DNA from: Porogramme epimiltina
Taxonomy: Eukaryota > Basidiomycota > Agaricomycetes > Polyporales > Polyporaceae
Direction of reading: 5' to 3'
Length of the DNA: 34,531 bases
Assembly: GCA_900155495.1 (NCBI GenBank)
Contig: FTLJ01000266.1
Span: 1-34,531 of the forward strand
Numbering within the stretch: the first letter of the stretch is position 1; each line of letters opens with the position of its first letter. The position numbers and the translations under genes are program-made. This document shows, one piece after another, positions 1 to 9,382 of this stretch. The notes beneath the pieces are model-generated. The model ran no database searches. It was given only the letters and a program-made list of their open reading frames with translations, and was not told the DNA's origin.

Positions 1-612
1 CACCTCCCCACCCTCCCGCCCCCCCCCGCTCGGTATCGCCCGTCCCCGGCTCCCCACGCGTGCGCATCTGGGGCCGCCGCCCTTCCATACGGGCCATCGC
101 TGCCCCCCCTGGCCCACGCTGCGTGCCCCCTCCCTCGGGTTGATCGAGGACGGTGCCGTCCCCGCTCAATGACTGTGTGTCCCAGGTCAGCGTCACCGTA
201 ACGGGCACCACAGGCTTATCTCACCGGTCCTCCAAAATACGTCCGGGCGCCCTCCCCGATCCGTCATGCGCTAGCACGCTCCCAGAGAACGCTCTAGCAA
301 ACCCTGGAGCGTCCCCGGAACCGTCACGGTAACGCCTGCGCACCTCCGAATTAGCAACATTTCCGGCTGAATCGCGTGGACGTCAAACCCATTCCGAATA
401 CTCTGTCATCAATAGTCATACATAAGATACAACAACAGGATTTACCAAGCCGCCCCAAAAGGGGGTCGCCTGGGCCCCGCCGTCACGCCAAGTTAATCGA
501 AAATACGCCCGGAGCCGCCCGCGGCTCCCAGGACGACGTCGAGACAGAGCCTGCGCCCCCCGCAGCACCAACGCAACGGGCTAGGCGCCACGTTGTCGCC
601 GCCCCGCGACGC
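1..612. other. GC/C-rich flank without a recognised gene
   Basis: This is the 3' flank of the NYN gene, which reads leftward and stops at 613. The first 120 bases are very C-rich. Open frames on both strands here look like by-products of high GC. I see no conserved domain, RNA gene or repeat array. Confidence 0.5.
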
Positions 613-2858
613 TCAGGACGACGTCGCCGGGACGGGGATCCTGCCGTGCCAAGCCTCGCTGAGCGCGATCCACGCTTTGGCTTGCGTCCCACCCATGTCC
701 ACCACGCCCGCCTTCTCGGCCGCGAGCGAGTACTGCTTGAACGACGTCACGCCCGCCTTCGCGTACGTCCCGGGCGGGACGCGCACACCGGCCCACGAGC
801 GCAGCGGCCGCTCCGTCCCGGCGAGCCGCGACTGCTCCAGCATTTGCATGAGGGCATGGAAGTGTGCCGGAACGGAGGCCGGCATCGAGAGCGGGTGCGG
901 GGCTGGGGGCTCCGTCACCGCGACGGGTGCTGCTGGTGCTGCGAGCGGGCTCGGTTTTGGGTTTGGGTTTGACACCGCCGGCGGCTTCGGAGGCTGGGGT
1001 GGAGGTGGCGCGCTGCCGGCAGCGGGTGGCCCGGGCGCGGACGTCGCGCCTTCCTGCTTCTTGTTCATGCCCGCGTTCGGGGCCCCTTCCGCGCCCGGAG
1101 GCAGGGCCGTCGAGGGCCGCGCAGCGCGTGGGGGAGCGGGAGGTGGATCAACGTCCGTCCGCGCTTCTGGGGGCTTCTGCGCCGAGGCCGGGGACGCGGG
1201 TGCGGGGTAGAGGTCGCCTGACACGCTCCGCGGCGAGACGAGCGTGCTCCCATCCGACGAGATGGTCACCGTCGAGGGCGCCGTCGAGCTGTCGCTCGGC
1301 ACGCGCGACAGCGGCTCCACCGTCGCGGGCCGTAGGACGGGCGACGGGGAACTCAGTGGGGGGAACGCGACTGGGACGGAGGCAATGAGCGGCTCGAGAT
1401 TGTGGGCGGGCGGCGGCGCGCTCGCAGGGACGGTCGCGGCGTGTGAGTGTTCATTTTCAATGTTGTCAGGTTCGATTGGACGAGTTGGCGTTCGGTCTTT
1501 CAAGGGTGCCTAATGATAGTTCGCGAACATACGTTAGAGTCTTCCAGCCTGGGTCGTGCGAGCGCCCAGGCGATTGCGACATGCCCTTGAGTGATGGCGA
1601 GATATCAGCTTACCGGATTTGGGTCCGCAGCGGTGACATGTGTCAAAGAGTTAGCAGATGCATCTAGTGAACCAGGCGTGTCCGTGCAGGGTTGCGGTAT
1701 CGAACGTTCGATTGGGGACTAATGGTATGTGTGTTATACGTGAACAAACGTTAGCGCGCAAGGACGCGTGAGTGTGATAGGTACCGCACCAGTAAATGGG
1801 ACGTGCGCACCCGCTCGGCCGGAGGAGGCGTCTTTCTGCTCGACTCTTCCAGATCCTGTATGATCTCGACAATGTCTGGTATGGCCGGACCGACTACAGC
1901 ATCTTCCACCGCTCCTTCATTTACGTCGGTTGTAACATCTGCCACGCCCGCACTACATGCGCGTCTATGGGCGGAGACCGCACGTTCCGGGAGGAACGTT
2001 TCGTCTGTCGTCACGATGGACGGGTTTCGCACATGACGACCCCCTTGAATGCCAGAGCCGGCACCGGACCCGCCGCTCGCGTCCAAGGGGGTGCCGGGTG
2101 GCAAAAATACGCCTGCTCCTCTGAAGGACGACCGGCGCGCCGACCTTGGTGAGGGCTGCGGCAGTGGGCCCCCGAGCGACAGCATTGGTCGTCTGGGAGA
2201 ACGGTGTAGAGCATCATCCTGGGCGACATGGGACGCGTCGAGCGTCTGCGTGCGCGGGTTCGTTCTGCGCATGATGTCGGTCTCCCAGTCGAGGACTGAC
2301 GACGCCTGTGATTTCAGGCTCGCGTGCGCAGAGTTGGGCGCAACCAGGACAACCCGGTACCTGCGGAGGCACAGCACCGAGACGGCATATACAAAGTCTC
2401 TGTCGCCAGAGATGAGGACGATGGTAGCAGGCGCGGGGTTGTCGATTGCGTAGGTGAGCATATCAACTGGACAGGATTCGGGGAACTGAGTGTTTCAACA
2501 AGAAGGCGGACAAATGCACAACGCACCGATCATCATCTTGTCCGCAACCTCTTTCCTCCCGTTATGCGGGCAGTCTGTCAGGGAGACGCCGCATGATTGG
2601 AGCTCCGAGCGGAGCATAATGGATTTGGAAGACGACGATTCGGAGAGCTCAAGGTACGCCTTGAATAGCTTCACACTCCCGTACTCATGAGCGACTCGCC
2701 TAATGTTATTGACGACGTCGTACCCCGGAACACTACAGGGTGGAGCACAATTCTCTACGGCAGGGGTGTAATTGGTGGGAACGCGGGCAGTCTAGGCACG
2801 GGGGGAACATACCGTAGTCCCAAAAGATGGCAACATGCTCGTCGTAAGGGTCACGCAT
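613..2858 (-). CDS. NYN-domain (PIN-like, MARF1/limkain-type) protein
   Basis: Five exons on the minus strand: 2813-2858, 2527-2754, 1811-2466, 1614-1718, 613-1509, giving 643 aa. The exon 3 donor could instead be at 1789, adding seven codons. Residues 1-140 form an NYN domain, a PIN-like RNase fold. It has AIFWDYENC (residues 10-18), a GRKEVADKM segment and LISGDRDF (residues 109-116); together these carry the acidic residues expected to bind metal. The middle is long, Pro/Ser/Ala-rich and probably disordered. The last 60 residues (SFKQYSLAAEKAGVV..AWIAL) look like the small C-terminal helical domain of fungal NYN proteins, perhaps LOTUS-like. A role in RNA binding or cleavage is inferred from the family. 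It is divergent from the glucosidase gene (577 bp). The start at 2858 puts the first NYN strand close to the N-terminus, as is usual; a nearby ATG at 2863 is out of frame. Confidence 0.85.
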
Positions 2859-3435
2859 GTCATGCGAGACGTGTTTCTAGAGTATGTGGGGTGTGTACGA
2901 TGAAGGGGGAGCTGAACAGTCGTCGAGCAGGGGGGGCCGGTTGTGCTCCGCATGTCATCGGCATGGGCGGTACGCCGTGTCATGCCCTTCCCTGGTTCTC
3001 AGGACCACAGTAATCGGAGCGTTTTCGGCGTGCCGGACAGCGCCCTGTCATAGCTTGTTCCGGTGCAATAATACAAGGAGAATGTGCCGGAGGGGTCGCG
3101 ACCTCGTCGCATAGAGCATGGGGGTCGCAGGGATCGAGAAAGGAGCGTTGAGAAATGGATCAAGGCCAAGCGAGCCACCGCGTCGAGCCCCAGATGGTGT
3201 TGAATGGTCGCGCGCTTCGGCTAGATTAGATGCACTCCAAAGCATCGGTCCCACTGCCACGTCCGATCGCTGCGCGCAGGCGTGGCTGCTACTACACAGT
3301 GCTGGTCGCCGTCACTGCCGTCCTCCTCTGACCGTCTACGACCGCGCCCTCGCGTCTTCGCCTCTCCTTCAACAGTGCTGTACACTGTGCAAGCCAGTGG
3401 TGCCCTGCTTGTCCACCGGGCGCAATTCGCGCAAC
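2859..3435. promoter_or_regulatory. Divergent intergenic region, NYN gene / glucosidase I
   Basis: 577 bp between two divergent start codons, so it should hold both promoters. I see no clear TATA box. A frame open from 3118 runs into the glucosidase start, but its translation is not family-like and I treat it as 5' UTR. Confidence 0.55.
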
Positions 3436-6400
3436 ATGAAGCTTCTATGGGTGTTGCTACCCGCCTTACCGTCCGCCCTCTGCGCGGTGTCGGGCAACAA
3501 CTCGGACCCTCTCTTCTGGGGAACGTATAGACCCAATCTCTACTTTGGACTCCGTCCGAAGATCCCTCAGTCTCTCATGACTGGCCTTATGTGGTTCGGG
3601 ACACACGACTACCAGTCTATTCAAAGTGAGCGTTGCGCGTTCCACATTCGTTCCTCTCATTTACCATGACTTGGCAGAGATGCGTCATGCGTGCGACCAG
3701 GGTGACGGGCTGGAAGGATACTCTTGGGCAGAGTATGACCCGCGGGAGGGCGGTGTGCAAGTCATCAAGGATACCCCCAATAACGTCAAACTCACCACTG
3801 AGTTCTTGAAGGTCCCCGGCGGGGATTTCGGTGGGAGCTGGGCAGCGAGAATAAAGGGCGAACCTATAAACCCAGGTGCGCACAATGCTTCTAGTTGTGC
3901 ACACAGTGCTGATGTGCACCCGAAGTCCTCCCGTCACGCGTTTCGCCCATATTCTATCTGGGCTTGGAGGGCCTTGGCGGAATTGACATGGAGACGGAGG
4001 AAGACGAGGATGTAAGAAGCCTCCATCTTGTTAGTCTTCCATGGCTCATGCAGGGCTTCAGGGAATTGAAGGCACCGTGGTCTTCACGGGTTCGACGCCC
4101 GAACTCGACGACTTCACTCTTCGTATAGTCGAGGGTAGGCACCACCTTCTGGTCATGTCGTCCCACTCTCATTGCGTTTCGTTAGGTCCTAACAATAACA
4201 TGGTCACAAGTGGCCCTCATGCCACTACGTTCGGGCGTAAATTGGGAAAGTCTCACCTATTGGGTCTTCAGGTCCCGGCGGGCCAGGTTTGGCGGGCTAA
4301 AGGTAACTCCTATGTCAGCCTCATAACATTATTTTTGAGCTCAAGAAAACGCAGAATTCCTCATGCAGCCCATCATGAAATATGCCACGGAAGCAATTGA
4401 GCCCTACAAGGATGGGAGCAGGGGATACCCAGACCCTTCCTTCATCTTCCAGCTGCCAGACGAAATCAACTTTGGAAGCAACTTGTATGCCGTACAGAAG
4501 CACTACGACGGACCTTTCCAGTTTGACGTCTTCTTTGAGAGTGCCAAGAAGAAGCTCAGCTGTAAGTCACCCCCCGTTTCTTCGGGGAATGTGTTCACCG
4601 AGCGAACGCACAGCCGCCGTTCTGGATGAGGGCATTCCGGCATTGTCTGCGGCGTACAACGCCCGCTTCGATTCGGTCTTTCCTATTCCGCCAAACTACG
4701 AAACCTCCGATTCGGACTCCCTTCGGACGTTCTCCAAAGCCATCACGTCAAATCTCATCGGCGGTGTCGGTTATTTCTATGGCACATCTATCGTGGACAG
4801 AGGGTTCGCTTATGAGTGGGATCAAGACGACGACAGCGACCCGAGCGACGCATCTGGCGAAAAGACAGGTCCAACTTTGGTGCCGCCGATGAGCCTCCTA
4901 ACTGCGACCCCCAGTCGGAGTTTTTTCCCTCGTGGCTTTTATTGGTACGTCACTGCCGTACGTTTGTTCGCGGGTGCTGACACGCTGGCGCTAGGGACGA
5001 AGGCTTCCACCTTCTGCACATTGGCCACTACGACAATGATCTCACGTCAGTGGTGTGATGCCTTTAATTCAACCGGCACTGCTCTGACACCATCAAATGC
5101 AGACTTGAAATCCTCAGAGACTGGATCAACCTCATCGACGAGGACGGCTGGGTCGCGCGCGAGCAAATTCTAGGCGAGGAGGCACGCAGCAGGGTGCCGC
5201 CGGAGTTCCAAACCCAGGTCCCCAATTACGCCAACCCACCCACGCTCACGATGGCCGTGACGGCATTCATCGACCGCCTGCGCGCGCAGAAGGGCCCGTC
5301 GGACGCGGATTTGGGCATCGACGCGGACTTCGGGCTTGGCTCGCAGGTCCCGCTCGCCGCGCAGGGGTCCGCGACGCCCGGGCGGCGCTTCCTCGACGAG
5401 CCGGAGCTCGCGCTCGACTACCTGCGGTCGATCTACGGTCCCCTCAAGCGCCACTACGAATGGTTCCGCCGCACGCAGCGCGGGCAGATCAAGCAGTACG
5501 GCCGCAAGGCGCGCTCGCGCACGGAGGCGTACCGCTGGCGCGGCCGCTCGCAGCAGCACGTCCTCACGAGCGGCATGGACGACTACCCGCGCGGGCCGCC
5601 GAGCGCCGGCGAGCTTCACCTCGACCTCATCTCGTGGATGGCGTTCTTCTCCCAGACGATGCGTGACATCGCCACGTTCGTCGGCGAGGTGGACGACGCG
5701 GCCGCGTACGAGGAGATCGCGCGGGCGACGATCGACAACATCGACGGTGCGCTGCGCCTCGCTCTCCCCGTGAACAGCGCCTGTTTCTGATCCGACGTGT
5801 GTTGGCTCGGCCCCGCGCGCCCGACAGACCTCCACTGGAGCGAAGAGGAGCAGATGTATTGCGACGTCGGCGTGAACGACGAGGGTGCGTCCGACCATCG
5901 TGTCCCCGCCTCCTGCGCCGCGGACCAACCGCTCACGTTTGTTTTCGCGCTCGGCAGACGAGTCTTACCACGTCTGCCACAAGGGCTACCTGTCCCTCTT
6001 CCCGTTCCTGCTCTCGCTCCTCCCGCCGGACTCGCCGCACCTCGGCGCGATCCTCGAGCTCCTGCGCGACCCGAAGCACCTCTGGACGCCGCACGGCCTC
6101 CGCAGCCTGTCCGCGTCGCACCCCGACTTCGGCCAGGGCGAGAACTACTGGAAGGGCCCGATCTGGATCCAAATGAACTATCTCGCGCTCTCCGCGCTGC
6201 ACAAGGTCCGCCCCCCCCCATTGCTTTCTGTCCCCTCTTCGATTCCATGCAGGCCCGCCCTGCGCCCGCGTGCGTTTGCGCGCGGTGCGAGGGCGGTGAG
6301 CTCTTGGCGTTCCTCTTCCGCTTAGAATTTCGATGGCGCTCCATCGCGCGCCCGGGACCGAGGCTGACACGTCTCTTTACCTCCCTTACTTAGACATACG

Positions 6401-6888
6401 CAGCACAGGAAGGCCCGTACCAGCAGCGCGCGCAGGAGATCTACGCGGAGCTCCGGAGAAACGTTATCGAGAACGTACACAAGGTGCGTCCCCTCTCGCG
6501 GCCCACCTGCGGCGACGCCTCCCCTCGCTGAACCGCGCACCGTGCCGTGTTATTTTTTGCTTTCTCTCTCGGCCGTGTTGTGCCGCGCAGGAATACGTTC
6601 GGACAGGTTACGTGTGGGAGCAGTACGACGCGCTCTCGGGCGAAGGCAAGCGCAGGTGCGTGTTTTCGGGCTTCACGCTCCGCGCGCTGCTGGGCTGACC
6701 CTCCGCCGCCCTCCGAACCCGCTAATTTCGCCCGACCGTTTGTCTGATACCACCGTCGCGGCCGCCACCACCCAGTCACCCGTTCACCGGATGGACGTCG
6801 CTCGTCACGCTCAGTACGTGCTCTCTTTCCCAGCGCGCCGCTCTCACCGTATCTCACCGCCCCACCAGTTATCTCGGAAAAGTACTGA
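3436..6888 (+). CDS. CWH41: Mannosyl-oligosaccharide glucosidase (ER glucosidase I, GH63)
   Basis: Fifteen exons: 3436-3625, 3678-3875, 3926-4011, 4062-4134, 4186-4302, 4346-4561, 4614-4944, 4995-5045, 5103-5746, 5828-5884, 5958-6205, 6394-6483, 6591-6655, 6776-6813, 6869-6888; 807 aa, the usual length. It removes the outermost glucose from Glc3Man9GlcNAc2 on new glycoproteins in the ER lumen. The first 18 residues (MKLLWVLLPALPSALCAV) are a hydrophobic signal or anchor. Then come the N-terminal beta domain (FWGTYRPNLYFGLRP) and the (alpha/alpha)6 barrel with SRSFFPRGFYWDEGFH (WDEGFH at residues 404-409), REQILGEEARS (440-450) and SGEG (783-786). An Asp or Glu of the WDEGFH/REQIL region and E785 are the likely catalytic acids by family comparison. 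Exons from 5103 onward are much more GC-rich and the later introns longer (up to 188 nt) than in the 5' half. Confidence 0.95.
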
Positions 6889-7607
6889 GCGGCTCGATGC
6901 TCCGCCCCCCCAGCGCGCCGGGCTTCGACGCCCAGGGGCAGGCCGCGGGGCCGCGTGCTCGCGCCCTGGCTGCAGTGCGCCTCGCTCGTTCCGTCGCCGT
7001 CCTGTGTATTTACCATTGTATAATGCTACGACCGTGGTTGGGCGATCCACGCGCCGCGCCCCCGACGAAGCCAGCGCGCCGGGCCGTCGGAGAATCATTC
7101 GCGATGTGGGCGGAACGTACGCGGCGGCTTCGCGCGTCTCGCGGGAGCCCGAGGGCGGGGGGACAGGAGCAACGGAGCGTGGGTGTCCGCGGGACGCTGG
7201 GTTGCGACGGATGCGATGATGTACATGACACGGCACGGGGACGTGCGAAGGGCTCTCTAGCTCGGGGAGGTCGCGGCACAGCCGTGTGTCCGGGCCTGGG
7301 ATCCAAGGGCGAAGTAGGTGTCGTAAAAGAAGGGGGGCGAGCATCGGGACGAGTGCGAAAATAGCATATGCAAGGAAAGCATGAACATAGGTCGAAGATC
7401 ATCAGAGTCTGAGGCGCTAGTGGGGCGCCAATGCCGGGTGTATGTATATGGAGGTTGCGATGCGAGTACGAAGGTGGTGGTATGCAATGCGACGTGATGC
7501 AGGGACAGAGAGGGGCTGGGGAAATGCGAGGCTCGTAAACAAGGATGCGGAGAAGGGACGGGGAGGTAGCAGCGGGTGTGGAGTGTGAATGGCGGGAGAA
7601 CCGTCAT
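6889..7607. other. Convergent intergenic region
   Basis: 719 bp between the stop codons of the glucosidase gene (+) and the unknown gene (-). It must hold both 3' UTRs; an AT-rich stretch near 7005-7022 is a plausible polyadenylation area for the glucosidase. I see no gene or repeat here. Confidence 0.5.
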
Positions 7608-9023
7608 TCAGAGGCCGTTCATAATCTCGTCCGGATCGAAGTGCAAGGAATCGAAGTGAAGAGAGTCTAGCCGCATCTCCAGCTCGTCCTCGTCAGCCAC
7701 CACGCTGAGGTCTGAGGCAGCTGACGGGCGGGAGATCAGGTCCCCGAAGGACACGGTCGACCGGGACGACGACGGCGACAGAATGCCACCCAGCTGGTCG
7801 ACGGACCTCGAACGCGGCCGGGCCGGCGAGAACACGTCGTCCACGGCATCTTGTGGTGGTGGCGGTGGCTGGGGAAAGGCGTCAGCACATGACGTACACG
7901 GAGAGGTGTCAAGTAAACGCACCGCTTGGGATGACGTCGAGGCACTGCCCAGGGTGAAGATCTTCTGCAGCTCTAGGACGGACAGGCGGCGGCGGAACGA
8001 CTTGCGCTTCGATAGTGTAGGCTTTTCTCCGACGTCCAGGGTTCGAGGCCCGAGCGTCGACGCCCTAGACGGTGTCCGGTCGTAATCATAGTCTTCAAAA
8101 GTGGGCGACGGCTGCTGACTGCGTGCATGTGAATGGAAGGACTCTGTCGGGGACATGGGCCGCATGGAACTGGATTCGGAGGGCACGAGCGTCGGAGATG
8201 TGGGCGACAAGGGTTCTTCCGAGGGTGTCTCGGGACGGGTGCCCTGGTTCTCTTTAAACGACGTGAAGAGCTGCGAGAGGGTGAGCGACCGCCGCCGGGA
8301 AATCGACGGCGACCTAGGGGATGTAGGGGCAGCCTGGAAGGAGTTGCGGATGGGAAGCGTGGAAGCTTGCGGCACGGGAGCAGGGGGTTGCGGGGGAGGT
8401 TGCGAATCGCTCACAACTCTCCTCGACGCCTTCGCGCTGCTACCCCCACCGACGTTAAGCTTGATCGAGCGGAGGGCTTGGGACGCCCGGGCGCGGAAGG
8501 TACTGGATTTCTTCATCTTCACTCCACTCGAATGGCGTCCTTCGCCGACGTCCATTATGCCCTCGTTCCGGCGCACCTTCACAACCTCGACGATCTCCGC
8601 GTCGAACCTGTCTCGGCGGCGGGAGCGGATGTCCGGCAGGCCATCCTCAGCCTCGAGAGCCTCCTCGTCGACGTCCATGTGCATGTCCTCGAGCTTGACC
8701 ATGCTTGCACGGCGTGGCATTACGACTGTCTCTTGTGATTCGTTCCCGAACGAGCGTCTGAAAGTGGGTGCGCGGTTGTCTGTCTGTTGGTGTAAGCCCA
8801 GGGCAACGTCCAGAGCGTGCAAGTCTGGGCTGGTGGAATGCGAGTTGCGCGCAGCGTCGGATGCATCAAAGTAGTAAAACGGAGGGTTGTAGCCGTGTTC
8901 CTCTTCCGGGGGCGTAACGAAAATATTGGGCATCGCATTGCGCGTTGCAAACTCTTGCGACGGCGGTGGAACCAGTGGATGGAGCAAAGGCGTGGCGGGC
9001 TTGAAAGTGAGTGTGGTAGCCAT
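7608..9023 (-). CDS. Ser/Pro-rich, largely disordered fungal protein, function unknown
   Basis: Reads as one open frame of 471 aa from the ATG at 9023. The frame stays open upstream to 9155 without another ATG. I do not recognise a domain. The N-terminus has Pro-rich stretches; the middle has an acidic segment (HMDVDEEALEAEDGLPDI) followed by basic runs (RSRRRDR, VKMKKSSTF); then come many SP/TP sites and RRxS sites (SISRRRSLTLSQLF, KRKSFRRRLSVLELQKIF), suggesting a kinase-regulated cytosolic or nuclear protein. The C-terminus has a tandem DSLHF repeat and an acidic tail. Bases 7869-7922 look like a perfect 54-nt intron (gtgcgt..ctgac..cccag) but contain no stop and keep frame, so the protein is either 471 or 453 aa. 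It converges on the glucosidase gene and is transcribed in the same direction as the MFS gene upstream. Confidence 0.72.
   Translation of the reverse strand: MATTLTFKPATPLLHPLVPPPSQEFATRNAMPNIFVTPPEEEHGYNPPFYYFDASDAARNSHSTSPDLHALDVALGLHQQTDNRAPTFRRSFGNESQETVVMPRRASMVKLEDMHMDVDEEALEAEDGLPDIRSRRRDRFDAEIVEVVKVRRNEGIMDVGEGRHSSGVKMKKSSTFRARASQALRSIKLNVGGGSSAKASRRVVSDSQPPPQPPAPVPQASTLPIRNSFQAAPTSPRSPSISRRRSLTLSQLFTSFKENQGTRPETPSEEPLSPTSPTLVPSESSSMRPMSPTESFHSHARSQQPSPTFEDYDYDRTPSRASTLGPRTLDVGEKPTLSKRKSFRRRLSVLELQKIFTLGSASTSSQAVRLLDTSPCTSCADAFPQPPPPPQDAVDDVFSPARPRSRSVDQLGGILSPSSSRSTVSFGDLISRPSAASDLSVVADEDELEMRLDSLHFDSLHFDPDEIMNGL
7635..7664 (-). repeat. 15-nt tandem duplication encoding DSLHF twice
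   Basis: Two 15-nt units, 7635-7649 and 7650-7664, differ at a few bases and encode a repeated Asp-Ser-Leu-His-Phe near the C-terminus of the unknown protein. This suggests recent slippage or a short linear motif kept in two copies. Confidence 0.75.
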
Positions 9024-9382
9024 GTGAGGCAGATGTCGTGCAAATGAGCGAGGGTATCCGGTGCCGGGGGAATAGGCCGGGAGGAGAGTGGAGTAGAGGA
9101 GGCTGGGCGGAGAGACACTGGCGAGTCCGACTCCGAGTCTGACAGTAAGAAACACTGCGTCACCAGCAGACGCCCGAGGTTCAACTCGCGCGTCTCGACG
9201 CGTCCGACACGGTCAGCCCGTGATCGAGTCGCTTAGTCAGCCGCCCACCAATATCTGGCTAAACGTGGGATACTAATACCACTGAACGGAGTTGTATGTA
9301 ACTTTGGTGCGACCAACCACATTAAAACGTCACCAATCCACTTTCTCATACAGTGCTACCATTCTAAGTGTAATATCTGGAT
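9024..9382. promoter_or_regulatory. Upstream region of the unknown gene / 3' flank of MFS gene
   Basis: 359 bp between the MFS stop (9383) and the ATG of the unknown gene (9023), both on the minus strand. It holds the MFS 3' UTR and the promoter of the downstream gene. No TATA box is evident. Confidence 0.45.

Noticed and set aside
950..975. Telomere-like TTTGGG repeats
   Set aside because: Only three imperfect units; they encode the Asn-Pro-Asn-Pro-Lys-Pro stretch of the NYN protein on the other strand.
3118..3435. 106-residue in-frame N-terminal extension of glucosidase I
   Set aside because: The signal/anchor sequence begins at the ATG at 3436 and the protein then has normal length; the extension is not family-like.
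5170..5928. 252-aa frame antisense to the glucosidase gene
   Set aside because: Arg/Val/Ala-rich by-product of GC-ending codons on the other strand; the sense strand encodes intact GH63 motifs.
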